From Bermanella marisrubri (GTDB lineage: Bacteria > Pseudomonadota > Gammaproteobacteria > Pseudomonadales > Oceanobacteraceae), in the NCBI RefSeq assembly GCF_012295615.1, contig NZ_CP051183.1:1577001-1641000 (forward strand): DNA of 64,000 nt, written 5' to 3'. The notes below the pieces were generated by a model. That model did no database searches and was not told where the DNA came from. It saw only the letters and a program-made list of their open reading frames with translations. Made by a program: the position numbers and the translations under genes. Within the stretch, counting starts at the first letter, position 1; each line of letters opens with the position of its first letter. This document shows positions 52,394 to 62,332 of this stretch, piece by piece.

Positions 52394-53044
52394 TTAATCC
52401 ACGGTTTTTGGGTAGAGTAGTTTGAAAATCAATTGTTGGTTGGTGCTTTCGAGTTCTACAGTCCCGTTGCCTGAAGAATAAACACCAGTAGGGTAGTTAC
52501 CCGGATTTGGAATAATGAATTCAAACCCATCAGCGGTGATTGTCTGTTGAGGCCCCATTAGACTTCCAGAGCTTTGACCTTGAAACGTGTTCAAATATTG
52601 AGCCATATGCTGATTTGTTATTGTGGCATCAGCCGGTAGATTTAACCCCTCACGGACCAAGTTTTGTGCGTACTCTCTTTGTTGTCGCGCTGCTTCATTT
52701 TCAAACGTGGGTATGGCTAACACGGAACTATTTTGCAACTCATAGTTGGTGAGTTGGTCATTGGCTGTATTGGGTAGTTCTTGTTCAATAATCAATCGTT
52801 GTTGATATTGTTGCTGAGTTTGCTGCTGCTCTTTCTCGTTTTCTGCAATGATTGGCTCACCTGGGCCTACTTTGAAATTCAAGGGTTGTTTTGGCTGGGG
52901 AGTATTTTTGACGGGCTTTTGTTTTACTACGATATTGCCATCTTTAATATAAGCTTCTGTCATTTCACTGTTACTGAGCTCCTCAACTTGGGCCAATGCA
53001 TTCACGCTGTATAGAGTCATAATGACTAAAATATACTGTTTCAT
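52394..53044 (-). CDS. Exported Gln-rich protein of unknown function
   Basis: I start at MKQYILVIMTLYSVNALAQ, a signal peptide ending NALA, giving 216 aa. The mature part is hydrophilic with a Gln-rich stretch (about 77-90), followed by a YAQNLVREGLNLPADATIT helix and a beta-rich C-terminus. It is periplasmic or secreted. I do not recognise the family. The next minus-strand gene (53122) is also an exported small protein. Confidence 0.65.
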   Translation of the reverse strand: MKQYILVIMTLYSVNALAQVEELSNSEMTEAYIKDGNIVVKQKPVKNTPQPKQPLNFKVGPGEPIIAENEKEQQQTQQQYQQRLIIEQELPNTANDQLTNYELQNSSVLAIPTFENEAARQQREYAQNLVREGLNLPADATITNQHMAQYLNTFQGQSSGSLMGPQQTITADGFEFIIPNPGNYPTGVYSSGNGTVELESTNQQLIFKLLYPKTVD

Positions 53045-53121
53045 GTTGTGGTCCTCAGTGTGTGGTGGCAACTATTCCCAGTAACTTTATCGCCAAGGCC
53101 TAAGCCTGCTAGGCGATGTTT

Positions 53122-53439
53122 TTACTTATTACGTTTATCTACGCTGTGAATGACTGCATTGGTTTCAAAATATACAGAGAAGTTTTCGTAATCCCAGCGC
53201 TCGATTGGAGGTGTTCCTTTTGCTGGGTGTTTCTTAATCGGCACACCAAATCGCTTCTCAACGGTCATTTTGGTCGCTCCGCGCTGAGGTAAATCTTTCG
53301 CGTGGAGGCTGGCTTTGTTTGACAGGGGCATTTTAATGGTCGTGCCTGTGTTTATTTCTGACGCTGGATGATTGTCTGCTGCTGCAACTAAGCTCAGGCA
53401 GAGTGCGATTGTTAATATGAATAATTGCTTGATTTGCAT
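53122..53439 (-). CDS. Small exported protein, BamE/SmpA-like strand pattern
   Basis: A 105-aa protein with a signal peptide (residues 1-20 or so, ending VAAA). The core GATKMTVEKRFGVPIKKHPAKG followed by PPIERWDYENFSVYFETNAV (about 54-95) resembles the small SmpA/BamE-type fold, in which a helix with a G-P turn precedes a W-Y strand pair. The same kind of protein occurs upstream of lolC in pseudomonads, as I recall. The role is unknown. Confidence 0.7.
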   Translation of the reverse strand: MQIKQLFILTIALCLSLVAAADNHPASEINTGTTIKMPLSNKASLHAKDLPQRGATKMTVEKRFGVPIKKHPAKGTPPIERWDYENFSVYFETNAVIHSVDKRNK

Positions 53440-53558
53440 GATTAAGAACCAAAAGCCTGTTTTTACACTCAGTTTAGCGTCAAAAAGTGATGAACACCAT
53501 TTCCTTTGATAGCGCTTTTCTTTAGGCTATACGCGTTTTATAAATATGTAGCCTATCT

Positions 53559-54803
53559 ATGTTGAAAAATCTTCCCATTGCAATTGGACTGCGATACACG
53601 CGAGCGAAGCGGCGCAATCACTTTATCAGCTTTATCTCTGCTATATCCATGGCGGGTCTTACTTTAGGCGTTGCTGTTCTTATCTTGGTACTCTCGGTGA
53701 TGAATGGCTTTGATCGTGAATTGCGTCAACGCATCCTAGGAATGGTACCCCATGCAGCTGTAATGGGAGAGAAGCAAGGTATATCTAACTGGCAGGACGT
53801 GGCAGCTCAGATAGCAGATCGCGACGATGTACTAGCCACAGCTCCTTTTATCCAAATTCAAGGCATGATGAGTTATCGGGGGCGCGTTTCTGGAGTGATG
53901 GTTACAGGTATCGAACCTGAGTGGGAAGAACGGGTTTCAATACTGCCTGATTTCATAGAGCAAGGAGATTTTTATTCGCTTCAACCTGGTGATTATGGTG
54001 TTGTGATGGGCGAATTATTGGCTCGCAAATTAGGGGTTACGCTTGGAGACAAGGTCACTCTCATTATGCCCGAAGCCAGTTTAACGCCAGCCGGTTTAAT
54101 GCCGCGTTTGAAGCGTTTTGAAGTAACAGGCGTGTTCGCAGTCGGCGCTGAAGTTGATGCCAATTTTGCATACATCAATATGCAAGACGCGGCCCGCTTG
54201 ACGCGAACCGATGGAGCACAAGGTATTCGCCTATTGACCGATGATCTGTTTAAAGCCCCTAAAATTGTTTGGGACTTACGCATGGATTTGGACGGCATTT
54301 ATGGTGCTTCCGATTGGACGCGTACACATGGCAACTTATTCCAAGCTATTAAAATGGAAAAAACCATGATCGGCTTGTTGTTGCTTATTATTGTTGCTGT
54401 CGCCGCTTTTAATATTGTTAGTACTTTGGTGATGGTGGTAACCGATAAGCAGGGTGATATAGCGATTCTGCGGACGATGGGTATGTCGCAGAGCAAGATC
54501 ATGGGCGTTTTCATGGTGCAAGGATCTGTGATTGGTGTCGTAGGGATCGTTGTGGGCACACTACTGGGGATTTTATTGGCACTTACTGTTAGCGATATTA
54601 TTGCGTGGGTCGAACAAATTTTGGGTATTCAGTTTTTAAACGCCAATGTCTATTTCATTAGTTATTTGCCATCTGAGCTTCGATGGATGGATGTGGTGAT
54701 TGTGACAACCAGTGGCTTATTGTTGAGTTTTTTGGCGACTTTGTACCCAGCTTATCGTGCCTCAAAAGTGAATCCAGCGGAGGCCTTACGTTATGACATC
54801 TAA
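53559..54803 (+). CDS. Lipoprotein-releasing ABC transporter permease (LolC/LolE/LolF type)
   Basis: This inner-membrane permease extracts lipoproteins for transfer to LolA. The 414-aa protein has four membrane segments (about 25-48, 266-290, 315-342 and 373-398) around a large periplasmic domain. Family marks are GLRYTRAKRRNHFISFISAIS at the start, LRTMGMSQSKIMGVFMVQG (about 304-322) and the final YPAYRASKVNPAEALRYDI. Only one permease precedes lolD, with none after it, so the complex may use a single LolF-type permease as a homodimer. The gene overlaps lolD by 11 bases. Confidence 0.93.
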   Translation: MLKNLPIAIGLRYTRAKRRNHFISFISAISMAGLTLGVAVLILVLSVMNGFDRELRQRILGMVPHAAVMGEKQGISNWQDVAAQIADRDDVLATAPFIQIQGMMSYRGRVSGVMVTGIEPEWEERVSILPDFIEQGDFYSLQPGDYGVVMGELLARKLGVTLGDKVTLIMPEASLTPAGLMPRLKRFEVTGVFAVGAEVDANFAYINMQDAARLTRTDGAQGIRLLTDDLFKAPKIVWDLRMDLDGIYGASDWTRTHGNLFQAIKMEKTMIGLLLLIIVAVAAFNIVSTLVMVVTDKQGDIAILRTMGMSQSKIMGVFMVQGSVIGVVGIVVGTLLGILLALTVSDIIAWVEQILGIQFLNANVYFISYLPSELRWMDVVIVTTSGLLLSFLATLYPAYRASKVNPAEALRYDI

Positions 54804-55476
54804 AGCCGTTTTATCTTGTATCGATTTAAATAAAGCCTACAAGGTAGGTCCAGAGTCTGTTTCGGTTATTCAGGATTTACAGTTGCAGTTGAATGAAGGT
54901 GACTGGATTTCCATCGTCGGTGCTTCTGGCTCGGGTAAAACTACCTTACTGAATATGTTAGGTGGTTTAGATGATCCCTCAACGGGCAGCGTATTGTGGG
55001 GGGAGCAAGATATATTCAAGTTAAACCGAAAGCAGTTGGATGCATTGCGCAATCAGTATCTAGGGTTCGTGTATCAGTTTCACCATTTATTGGCTGAGTT
55101 TACTGCGCTAGAAAATGTTGCAATGCCTTTATTGATCGGTAGAACCAAGCAGGCTGACGCATTAGCTGCAGCAAAAAACATACTTGATAAAGTCGGTTTA
55201 TCCCACCGCTATGACCATAAACCCGCAGAGTTGTCTGGTGGTGAACGCCAGCGGGTAGCTCTAGCGCGAGCGCTTGTTGGCAAACCGAAGTTGGTTCTAT
55301 TGGATGAGCCAACAGGTAATCTAGATGAACACACGGCTCAAGACGTACAGAGCTTGATAGCAGAATTAAATCGTGACTTAGGAACGGCTTTTGTCGTTGT
55401 AACACACGATTTAACGTTTGCAGCAAAAGCGTCCCAGCAATACGTGCTTATGAACGGTCAGTTGCAAGCTCAGTGA
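54793..55476 (+). CDS. lolD: Lipoprotein-releasing ABC transporter ATPase LolD
   Basis: The 227-aa ATPase drives LolC/E-type permease. Walker A GASGSGKTTLLNMLGG (about 42-57), the Q-loop, the ABC signature LSGGERQRVALARAL (about 147-161), Walker B LVLLDEPTGNLD (about 169-180) and the switch His in VVVTHD are intact. FVYQFHHLLAEFTALENVAMPL is characteristic of LolD/FtsE-type ATPases. It overlaps the permease gene by 11 bases and meets the convergent DUF2062 gene with 7 bases of overlap. Confidence 0.97.
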   Translation: MTSKAVLSCIDLNKAYKVGPESVSVIQDLQLQLNEGDWISIVGASGSGKTTLLNMLGGLDDPSTGSVLWGEQDIFKLNRKQLDALRNQYLGFVYQFHHLLAEFTALENVAMPLLIGRTKQADALAAAKNILDKVGLSHRYDHKPAELSGGERQRVALARALVGKPKLVLLDEPTGNLDEHTAQDVQSLIAELNRDLGTAFVVVTHDLTFAAKASQQYVLMNGQLQAQ

Positions 55477-55997
55477 TGAGCTTGCTGTCGTTTTAGTTGA
55501 CGCTTTTTCCAATTATGCACGACGTGCCAACGCCAAAAGAGGCGCATACCCACGTAGCCCATTGCTGAAAACAAAACGCCGCAAATCAATGAGCCGAGCA
55601 GTAAAGGCTGCCAAATAGCCCCCAATTCTGTCATGACCCATTCCATGGATAATTCTATTTGAAACGATCTAGTGGGCAGTCCCAAAATCACCGTTCCTAC
55701 TTTATAAGTAAAATAAAAGATTGGGGGAATGGTGATTGGATTGCTAATCCACACTAAGCCAATAGAAATGGGTAAATTACTGTTTACCCAAATACCTACG
55801 ATGGCCGCAGCTACCATCTGAAATGGCATAGGCATAAACGCAAAAAAGACTCCAACCATAAACGCTCGTGAGACACTGCGGCGATTTAAGTGCCAAAGGT
55901 TGGGTTCGTGAATTTTATCGCCCAAGAATTTCAGAGACTGGTTGTCTTTTATAGTCTGAGGATTGGGGAAGTATTTTTGTAATATCTTCTTGGGCAT
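55470..55997 (-). CDS. DUF2062 membrane protein
   Basis: A 175-aa protein with three hydrophobic segments (about 45-70, 78-104 and 129-153). The DUF2062 signature is SRAFMVGVFFAFMPMPFQMVAAAIVG followed by GLVWISNPITIPPIFYFTYKVG (about 43-105 overall, residues given in part). The function is unknown. It lies opposite to the lol genes, a neighbourhood I recall from pseudomonads as well. Confidence 0.9.
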   Translation of the reverse strand: MPKKILQKYFPNPQTIKDNQSLKFLGDKIHEPNLWHLNRRSVSRAFMVGVFFAFMPMPFQMVAAAIVGIWVNSNLPISIGLVWISNPITIPPIFYFTYKVGTVILGLPTRSFQIELSMEWVMTELGAIWQPLLLGSLICGVLFSAMGYVGMRLFWRWHVVHNWKKRQLKRQQAHH

Positions 55998-56184
55998 GAC
56001 ATTTTAAACTCATTTTGTTGAAACCTTCCTGGTAACAACGCATTAATCTCTGCATGGCGATGCTGCTATGGCGCGCAATTATGCCTATATTGTGCACTCG
56101 TGACTAGTCGCGGGGCCAACCTACCAATTATTACAATAGATTAGCCTAGTGACGGTATTGTGAAACCAAGATAGGGAATATCCG

Positions 56185-58353
56185 GTGTCCAATAAGGCTT
56201 TTTCACTGCGTGTAGTGTCGCTCGGTTTTGTTTTGGGGGTTGCTTCTGGGGCCTTGACGTTTGGCTTGGTGCTATTGCTAGCCCCTTTTTGCTGGCTGGT
56301 GTCTATTCCTCTCGTTCAAACACGTCCTCTTGTGGTGTCTCTCACGCTAGGCTGGTCTTGGTCTGCAATCGCTTGGTTTTGTGTGGAGCACGATGCTTTA
56401 TCAATTTCTGTACGCCAAGTTGAGGCAACCATCATAGCCGAGATTGATGCCGTTTTTCGCAAAGATAATTTCAGTAGGATCAACCTGCAGACCGATAACG
56501 GTAAGCAATATCAGGTGAATTGTTATCAGTGCCCCTATGAATTTTCTGTTGGAGATCGATGGCAACTGGACGTGCGTCTGAAGCCTATTGTCAGCTTTCA
56601 TAATCCACAGGGTTTTGATTATCGAAACTGGATGCTTGCACAAGGGTTTCATGGGAAAGGCTATATTTCCACTAAGTCGCTTGCTAATAAACGCTCAGTC
56701 GCCGGTGGTGATTCTATGCAGGTAACACTTAGGCGTCTGCTGCCAGGGCAAGATTTTCCGCTGCTGAATGCGTTAGTGTTAGGTGATCGAGATTATTTAG
56801 ATGCGTGGCAAAAAAGAACGTTATTTGATGCAGGGATAAGCCACTTGTTTGTCGTATCAGGGTTGCACGTAGGTATGTTAGCACTGTTTTTGATGGGACT
56901 TACCGCTTTGCTTTCGAGGGTGTTTTTATTGATTGGCGGCTATTCATATCGATGGATTGGCATTGCAGTGGCTGTATTAGCAGGGGTTTCATATGCTTGG
57001 ATCTCTGGATTTGCGGTACCAGCATTGCGAGCGGCTATGATGCTTATGCTTGCTCTCGTTTTTTGGTATTGGCCTGGAAAACGATCACCACTGGATGCAT
57101 GGCTATGTGCGGCTGTCTTGGTGGCTATTTTCTATCCTCTACAGTTTTATCTTTTGGGTACTTGGCTTTCTTTTTCTATCGTCTTGGCTTTGATCATAGG
57201 CTTTGCGGGTAGTGGAACAGTGAGCTTTTGGCGGGCTCTGATAAGAAGTCAGAAATTGGCTTTTTTGGCAGGGGCAATCGTTCTTGTCTTTTTCAATCAG
57301 TATGTTTCCGTATCAGGGGTTTTAATTAACTTAATACTTATCCCAATCTTTAGTTTTGTGATTTTACCGTGCTCGTTTCTCGCGTTGTTGGCTGCGTCGT
57401 TGGGCAATATCCAAGGAATCATTTATGTGGAGGAGGCCATGCATTGGGTATTGTATTGCCTACATGTAAATCGTGAGTGGGTGGATTGGTGGCCAAACAT
57501 TCACGCTGATAACAAGTGGTTAATGATTGTTGCTCTCTCATTATTGTTATTTCCACGCGTGTTTCATCTGAGGTGCTTCGCTGCTGCAGTCATGGTAGTT
57601 GCTTTGAGCATGCCTGCGTCTTCGCCTGATCAAGGTGGTTTTAAGTTAACCATGTTGGATGTGGGGCAGGGTAGTTCCGCTCTGGTGCAAACTAAAGATC
57701 ATGCTGTGCTAATAGATACGGGCGCTTCATTTGCAAATGGTATGTCCATGGCTGACTACGTGGTATTACCTTTTTTACGGCAGCGCGGTATTGATCAATT
57801 GGACAGGTTGCACATCACGCATGAGGATAATGATCATAATGGTGGGGTGAGTCATATAAAGCGTCGTAGTGATCAAGTCGTTAGGCAACAGAGTTGCGCT
57901 GCTGAAGAGTGGGTTTGGGATGGAGTATCCTTTCAGCAGTTTCAATCCCCGAATCATAAACAAGGCAATGACGGGTCTTGTTTGCTCAGTGTTAAGGCGG
58001 CAGGCGGTGATCGACTATTGTTCACAGGTGATATTGAAGAAAGTGCCGAAAGAGCACTACTAGCTTCAGGGGTGAATCTAAAGGCCGAGGTTTTGATGGT
58101 GCCTCATCACGGCAGCAAAACATCAAGTAGTGATGAGTTCATTGCGCGTGTCTCGCCATCTATCGCCCTGATCTCGGCGGGTGTTCATAGTAGATATGGG
58201 CATCCACATGCAGAGGTTCTGCAGCGATTTGCTCAAGAAAACATCAAAGTTTTGAATACTGGCTCGCATGGAGCCATTGAAGTGGACTTTCCTCCTAGAC
58301 AAGCGGCCCACATTGTTTCAACATACCGCCCTTACCACAGAATCATCGAATAA
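56185..58353 (+). CDS. comEC: DNA internalisation protein ComEC/Rec2
   Basis: ComEC forms the inner-membrane channel for transforming DNA. The 722-aa protein (GTG start) has two N-terminal membrane segments, an OB-like domain (about 70-150), a competence domain of about eight membrane segments (starting near ALVLGDRDYLDAWQKRTLFDAGISHLFVVSGLHVGMLA, about 195-232, in parts), and a C-terminal metallo-beta-lactamase domain (about 480-715). The latter keeps MLDVGQGSSALV, HEDNDHNGG (metal ligands), FTGDIEESAE and PHHGSKTSSS with a final SRYGHPH. The gene appears intact, so natural transformation is possible if the pilus genes exist elsewhere. Confidence 0.95.
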   Translation: MSNKAFSLRVVSLGFVLGVASGALTFGLVLLLAPFCWLVSIPLVQTRPLVVSLTLGWSWSAIAWFCVEHDALSISVRQVEATIIAEIDAVFRKDNFSRINLQTDNGKQYQVNCYQCPYEFSVGDRWQLDVRLKPIVSFHNPQGFDYRNWMLAQGFHGKGYISTKSLANKRSVAGGDSMQVTLRRLLPGQDFPLLNALVLGDRDYLDAWQKRTLFDAGISHLFVVSGLHVGMLALFLMGLTALLSRVFLLIGGYSYRWIGIAVAVLAGVSYAWISGFAVPALRAAMMLMLALVFWYWPGKRSPLDAWLCAAVLVAIFYPLQFYLLGTWLSFSIVLALIIGFAGSGTVSFWRALIRSQKLAFLAGAIVLVFFNQYVSVSGVLINLILIPIFSFVILPCSFLALLAASLGNIQGIIYVEEAMHWVLYCLHVNREWVDWWPNIHADNKWLMIVALSLLLFPRVFHLRCFAAAVMVVALSMPASSPDQGGFKLTMLDVGQGSSALVQTKDHAVLIDTGASFANGMSMADYVVLPFLRQRGIDQLDRLHITHEDNDHNGGVSHIKRRSDQVVRQQSCAAEEWVWDGVSFQQFQSPNHKQGNDGSCLLSVKAAGGDRLLFTGDIEESAERALLASGVNLKAEVLMVPHHGSKTSSSDEFIARVSPSIALISAGVHSRYGHPHAEVLQRFAQENIKVLNTGSHGAIEVDFPPRQAAHIVSTYRPYHRIIE

Positions 58354-58371
58354 GAAGTTCAGGAGCTCAGA

Positions 58372-59001
58372 TTGAAAGAGTTAGTTTTTGCTGGTGGCTG
58401 GATGATGGTGCCACTGTTGTTGGCCTCAGTGCTTGCAGTTGCCATCTGTATTGAACGTTTTTGGACTTTGCGCCCAAGTAATATCGCACCCAAGCATTTG
58501 CTGGCTGAGATGTGGGCTCTTATCAAGAAAAATGAATTGACCCCAACACGCTTAAAGCAAATTAAGCAAGAAAGTCACCTTGGCTCCGTGCTGGTGGCAG
58601 GATTGACCAATTCAAAGCATGGTCGCGATATTACTAAAGAAGCTATTGAGCAGGCAGCATCCCAGTCGATTCACGATATGGAGCGTTTTTTGACTGCGCT
58701 CGGTACTATTGCGGCTGTTACTCCTTTGATGGGGTTGCTGGGTACTGTGTTAGGCATGATTTCCGTTTTCAACGAAATCATGGCACAAGGAACGGGCAAC
58801 GCCGCTGTGTTGGCGGGCGGTATTAGTGAAGCTCTGATTACTACGGCAGCAGGTATGATAGTGGCAATCCCTTCACTGATTTGTTATCGCATTTTTACTC
58901 GTCGTATTGATGAAATAGTTGTGTTTATGGAACAAGAGGCCATGAAGCTGGTGGATGTGCTGCACGGTGATCGTGAAGTATCTGAGGCCGCTGAGGGGTA
59001 G
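58372..59001 (+). CDS. exbB: ExbB/TolQ family proton channel protein
   Basis: The 209-aa inner-membrane protein pairs with the ExbD-type gene downstream to convert proton-motive force into movement. It has three membrane segments (about 9-25, 105-128 and 148-170) and the MotA/ExbB signature GTIAAVTPLMGLLGTVLGMI (about 109-128) followed by GGISEALITTAAGMIVAIP. It starts at a TTG with AGGAG upstream. Only 18 bases separate it from comEC, and three bases from exbD. There is no TonB gene beside it, so the driven partner is unclear. Confidence 0.93.
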   Translation: MKELVFAGGWMMVPLLLASVLAVAICIERFWTLRPSNIAPKHLLAEMWALIKKNELTPTRLKQIKQESHLGSVLVAGLTNSKHGRDITKEAIEQAASQSIHDMERFLTALGTIAAVTPLMGLLGTVLGMISVFNEIMAQGTGNAAVLAGGISEALITTAAGMIVAIPSLICYRIFTRRIDEIVVFMEQEAMKLVDVLHGDREVSEAAEG

Positions 59002-59004
59002 CCT

Positions 59005-59418
59005 GTGAATTTTAAACGCCAAAGCAAAGATGAGCTAAGTCTTAATCTTACGCCGTTGATCGATATCGTTTTTTTGCTGCTGATTTTCTTTATGGTGTCC
59101 ACCACTTTCACAAAAGAAAACCACTTGGCCATTAACTTACCGGAGGCCAGCGGTGAGGCCAGTGAGGCACCTAAAAAGATGATTGAAGTAGTGATCGATA
59201 AAAGTGGTCAATACAGCATCAATGGACAAGCTCTACTTAGCAATAAGTTGGTTACCATTAAGCAGGCAGTACAGAAAATGGCGGGCGACAATCGCGATAT
59301 ACCTTTCATTATCACTGCAGATGCATCGACACCTCATGAATCCGTGGTGAGAGCGATGGATGCGGCAGGGCAGTTGGGCTTTTCCCGTTTGAGTATCACC
59401 AGTAAGCAAGCTAAATAG
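59005..59418 (+). CDS. exbD: ExbD/TolR family protein
   Basis: The 137-aa single-pass protein is the ExbD/TolR partner of the gene upstream. The membrane helix carries the essential Asp: LTPLIDIVFLLLIFFMVSTTF (about 16-36, Asp21). The periplasmic domain (about 45-135) has the PFIITADASTPHESVVRAMDAA helix-strand pattern. It begins at GTG and is followed by msbA after 2 bases. Confidence 0.95.
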   Translation: MNFKRQSKDELSLNLTPLIDIVFLLLIFFMVSTTFTKENHLAINLPEASGEASEAPKKMIEVVIDKSGQYSINGQALLSNKLVTIKQAVQKMAGDNRDIPFIITADASTPHESVVRAMDAAGQLGFSRLSITSKQAK

Positions 59419-59420
59419 TC

Positions 59421-61163
59421 ATGACTGAAACCCCGAGCTCTTCAGATTGGGCGCTTTATAAGCGCCTCTTTTCATATGTTTTAAAATACAAACTCATGTT
59501 CTTTGTAGCCATCTTTGGTTTTGCACTGTACGCATCAAGTGCACCCATGTTGGCGCATCTAATGGTGGTCATTGAAGCGACTTATCACAACCCAACCGAG
59601 TGGTCGCGTTTCTTATTGGTTTTAATGATTCTTGGGATTTATTTGTTTCGTGGTGTTGGTAGCTTCTTAGGAGACTATTTTCTGGCGAAAGTTGGTCGAA
59701 CCGTTGTGCACAACCTGAGGACTCACGTATTTAACCATTATCTGCTTTTACCAAATGACTTTTATGACAAGCATGCAAAAGGGCATTTAATTTCTAAAAT
59801 CACTTTTGATGCAGAACAAGTATTCGGTTCAGTTACCAACGCTGTTACCAGTTTAATTCGAGAAGGTTTAACAGTAATCGGTTTGCTTGCTTATATGCTT
59901 TGGATGAACTGGAAGCTCACCATGGTCTTTTTCATTGCTGCACCTTTCATTGCTTTTGTTGTTAGCAAAGCCAATGGTTATTTTAAGCGCTATAGTCGTA
60001 ATGTTCAGGGCAGCATGGGAAAAGTGACACAGGTCGCAGGTGAGTCTATTAATGCTTATCAAGAAATTAAAATCTTTTCTGGTCAAGACTACGAACGCAA
60101 CCGATTCGCTAAGGCAAGTGACGGAAATCGCCGGCAAACCATTAAGTTTTTAGGTGTAAAGGCGATAAGTGTTCCTGTAATGCAGATGATTGTGGCATTT
60201 GCAATTGCCAGCTTGATTTGGGTTGCGCTCGATCCTCGAATTATTGCTGATATGAGTTTTGGTGACTTTATGGCTTTTGTTACGGCAGCCAGTACGCTTG
60301 CCAAGCCTATGCGTACGCTTGCGAGTATTAATTCTCTAATTCAGCAAGGCATCGTGGCAGCAAAAAGTATGTTTGATGTGTTGGATGAAATACCAGAACC
60401 TGACCATGGTAGTTATCGAGTAAACCGCGCGGATGGCGAGTTGCAGATATCTAAGTTGAGCTTTTCTTATCCAGATAGCGATGAACAGGTGTTGAACGCT
60501 ATCGACTTACATATTAAACCAGGGCAGAGCGTTGCTTTGGTTGGACAGTCTGGAAGTGGGAAGTCGACGATTGTAAGTTTGTTGACGCGTTTTTATGATG
60601 CCAATCAAGGGCAAATAAAACTCGACGGTCGCGATTTAAATGAATTTGATTTGGCTAATTTACGTGAACAGATCTCTTTAGTGAGCCAATCAGTTACCCT
60701 ATTTAATGATACTGTCTATAACAATATTGCTTATGGAGACCTAGCCAACAAGACTGAGGATGAGGTATACGCAGCTGCCAAAGCTGCTCATGCTTTGGAG
60801 TTCATAGAGGAAATGCCTGAGGGTATGCAAACCCTTATCGGCGATGACGGTGTAATGTTGTCTGGTGGGCAGAGGCAGCGTTTAGCCATTGCTCGAGCAA
60901 TTTTGAAAGACGCTCCGATCTTAATTTTGGACGAAGCGACTAGTGCCTTGGATACGCAGTCTGAGCGTTATATACAAGAAGCGCTTGAAACACTCATGCA
61001 GGATCGTACGAGCATTGTGGTGGCACACCGATTAAGTACCATTGAGAAAGTGGATTCTATTGTGGTTATTAATCAGGGTCGAATCGTCGAGCAAGGTAGT
61101 CATGAAGAGCTGCTAGCGCGTGGCGGTGCATATAAAAATCTTTATGAGATGCAATTTACCTAA
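59421..61163 (+). CDS. msbA: Lipid A export ABC transporter MsbA
   Basis: MsbA flips lipid A-core from the inner to the outer leaflet of the inner membrane. The 580-aa half-transporter has six membrane segments (about 22-320) and an ATPase domain with Walker A GQSGSGKSTIVSLL (about 376-389), Q-loop LREQISLVSQSVTLFNDTV, signature LSGGQRQRLAIARAI (about 480-494), Walker B ILILDEATSALD and the H-loop VVAHRLST. The next gene is lpxK, which overlaps by one base (TAATG), so the export and synthesis steps are made together. Confidence 0.96.
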   Translation: MTETPSSSDWALYKRLFSYVLKYKLMFFVAIFGFALYASSAPMLAHLMVVIEATYHNPTEWSRFLLVLMILGIYLFRGVGSFLGDYFLAKVGRTVVHNLRTHVFNHYLLLPNDFYDKHAKGHLISKITFDAEQVFGSVTNAVTSLIREGLTVIGLLAYMLWMNWKLTMVFFIAAPFIAFVVSKANGYFKRYSRNVQGSMGKVTQVAGESINAYQEIKIFSGQDYERNRFAKASDGNRRQTIKFLGVKAISVPVMQMIVAFAIASLIWVALDPRIIADMSFGDFMAFVTAASTLAKPMRTLASINSLIQQGIVAAKSMFDVLDEIPEPDHGSYRVNRADGELQISKLSFSYPDSDEQVLNAIDLHIKPGQSVALVGQSGSGKSTIVSLLTRFYDANQGQIKLDGRDLNEFDLANLREQISLVSQSVTLFNDTVYNNIAYGDLANKTEDEVYAAAKAAHALEFIEEMPEGMQTLIGDDGVMLSGGQRQRLAIARAILKDAPILILDEATSALDTQSERYIQEALETLMQDRTSIVVAHRLSTIEKVDSIVVINQGRIVEQGSHEELLARGGAYKNLYEMQFT

Positions 61164-62143
61164 TGCTTGAGCGTCTTTTTAACAAGGCCTGGTACGGCAC
61201 TAGTCGATGGACACTCTGTTTGCTGCCTTTGGCTTGGTTGTACGCCTGGGTTGTGAAACGTAAACGCCGCCAAGCGATGGAGCAAGAAAAAACATCTCCG
61301 GTTACGACGATTGTGGTCGGCAATATCACTGTTGGTGGTACGGGGAAAACACCGATAGTTCAAGCTCTAGTGCGTTTTCTCAAGAAACAAGGCTACCAAC
61401 CAGGGATTATTTCCCGTGGTTATGGTGGTGACTGTAATGTGTTTCCTCATCTGATTGAGCAGCATGATACCGTGTCATGGACAGGTGACGAGCCTTTCAT
61501 GCTTGCAAAAAGCCTACAGGTGCCTGTGGTGATTGATCCTGTTAGAACTCGCGGAATTCAGCGGCTGATGGAGCAGGGGGTGGATATTGTTGTCTCAGAT
61601 GACGGTTTACAGCATTACGACATGGCAAGGGATATTGAAATCTGCGTAGTGGATGGCGTACGAGGTTTAGGGAACGGTAATGTTTTGCCTGTTGGGCCAT
61701 TGCGAGAGCCTTACGAACGCATTAATAGCGTTGATTTTGTTCTGGCTAGCGGACATGTAAAAGAAGTGGAATATCAATTCTCTTTTCATCCACGAGCTTG
61801 GGTTAATGTGAAAACCAATGAGGAGCGTCCTGTCGATTCGTTGGAATTGCAGGGGCAGTGTAGCGCTATAGCTGGAATTGGTAATCCGCAAAAATTTTTT
61901 AACACGCTTGAAGCGTTAGGGGTGGAGTTTCAATCAAAAGCCTTTCCAGATCATCACGCTTATAATGAGGCGGATTTTCGTGATTTGGCACCCGTTGTGT
62001 TGATGACAGAAAAAGATGCGGTCAAGGTCGCTAATTTTGCGCATGAGAACATGTGGGCGTTATCAATTGATGCGAAATTGGATCTAGTATTTTATACTCG
62101 GTTTAGTGAAAAATTATCCCAGTTAAGGGGTTGTGATGGATAA
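61163..62143 (+). CDS. lpxK: Tetraacyldisaccharide 4'-kinase LpxK
   Basis: LpxK phosphorylates the 4' position of the lipid A precursor. The 326-aa membrane-associated kinase has an N-terminal hydrophobic segment (about 17-31), the P-loop [17 protein letters not shown] (about 52-68), GIISRGYGG (about 82-90), DEPFMLAK (about 111-118) and [15 protein letters not shown] (about 156-170). The C-terminal [12 protein letters not shown] and [10 protein letters not shown] are also family marks. It overlaps the Trm112-like gene by 11 bases. Confidence 0.97.
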   Translation: MLERLFNKAWYGTSRWTLCLLPLAWLYAWVVKRKRRQAMEQEKTSPVTTIVVGNITVGGTGKTPIVQALVRFLKKQGYQPGIISRGYGGDCNVFPHLIEQHDTVSWTGDEPFMLAKSLQVPVVIDPVRTRGIQRLMEQGVDIVVSDDGLQHYDMARDIEICVVDGVRGLGNGNVLPVGPLREPYERINSVDFVLASGHVKEVEYQFSFHPRAWVNVKTNEERPVDSLELQGQCSAIAGIGNPQKFFNTLEALGVEFQSKAFPDHHAYNEADFRDLAPVVLMTEKDAVKVANFAHENMWALSIDAKLDLVFYTRFSEKLSQLRGCDG

Positions 62144-62324
62144 AAAACTCATTAGTCTTATGGTGTGTCCAATGTGTAAGGGCGCGTTAAAGTATGATAA
62201 AGACGCTCAAGAACTTATTTGTAAATTCGATGGTGTAGCTTATCAAATAAAAGATGGCATTCCCGTCATGCTGGCAGAAGAAGCTAGACCCCTGACGGTT
62301 GATGAAAAGCTCGCAAAAAGCTAG
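62133..62324 (+). CDS. Trm112 family protein (YcaR-like)
   Basis: A 63-aa zinc-ribbon-like protein. It starts [18 protein letters not shown] with one CxxC, followed by [20 protein letters not shown] (about 30-49), the usual YcaR pattern. The second cysteine pair is reduced to a single Cys. Bacterial members lie beside lpxK/kdsB; their role is unclear. It overlaps lpxK by 11 bases. Confidence 0.93.
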   Translation: MMDKKLISLMVCPMCKGALKYDKDAQELICKFDGVAYQIKDGIPVMLAEEARPLTVDEKLAKS

Positions 62325-62332
62325 TTGGTTTA

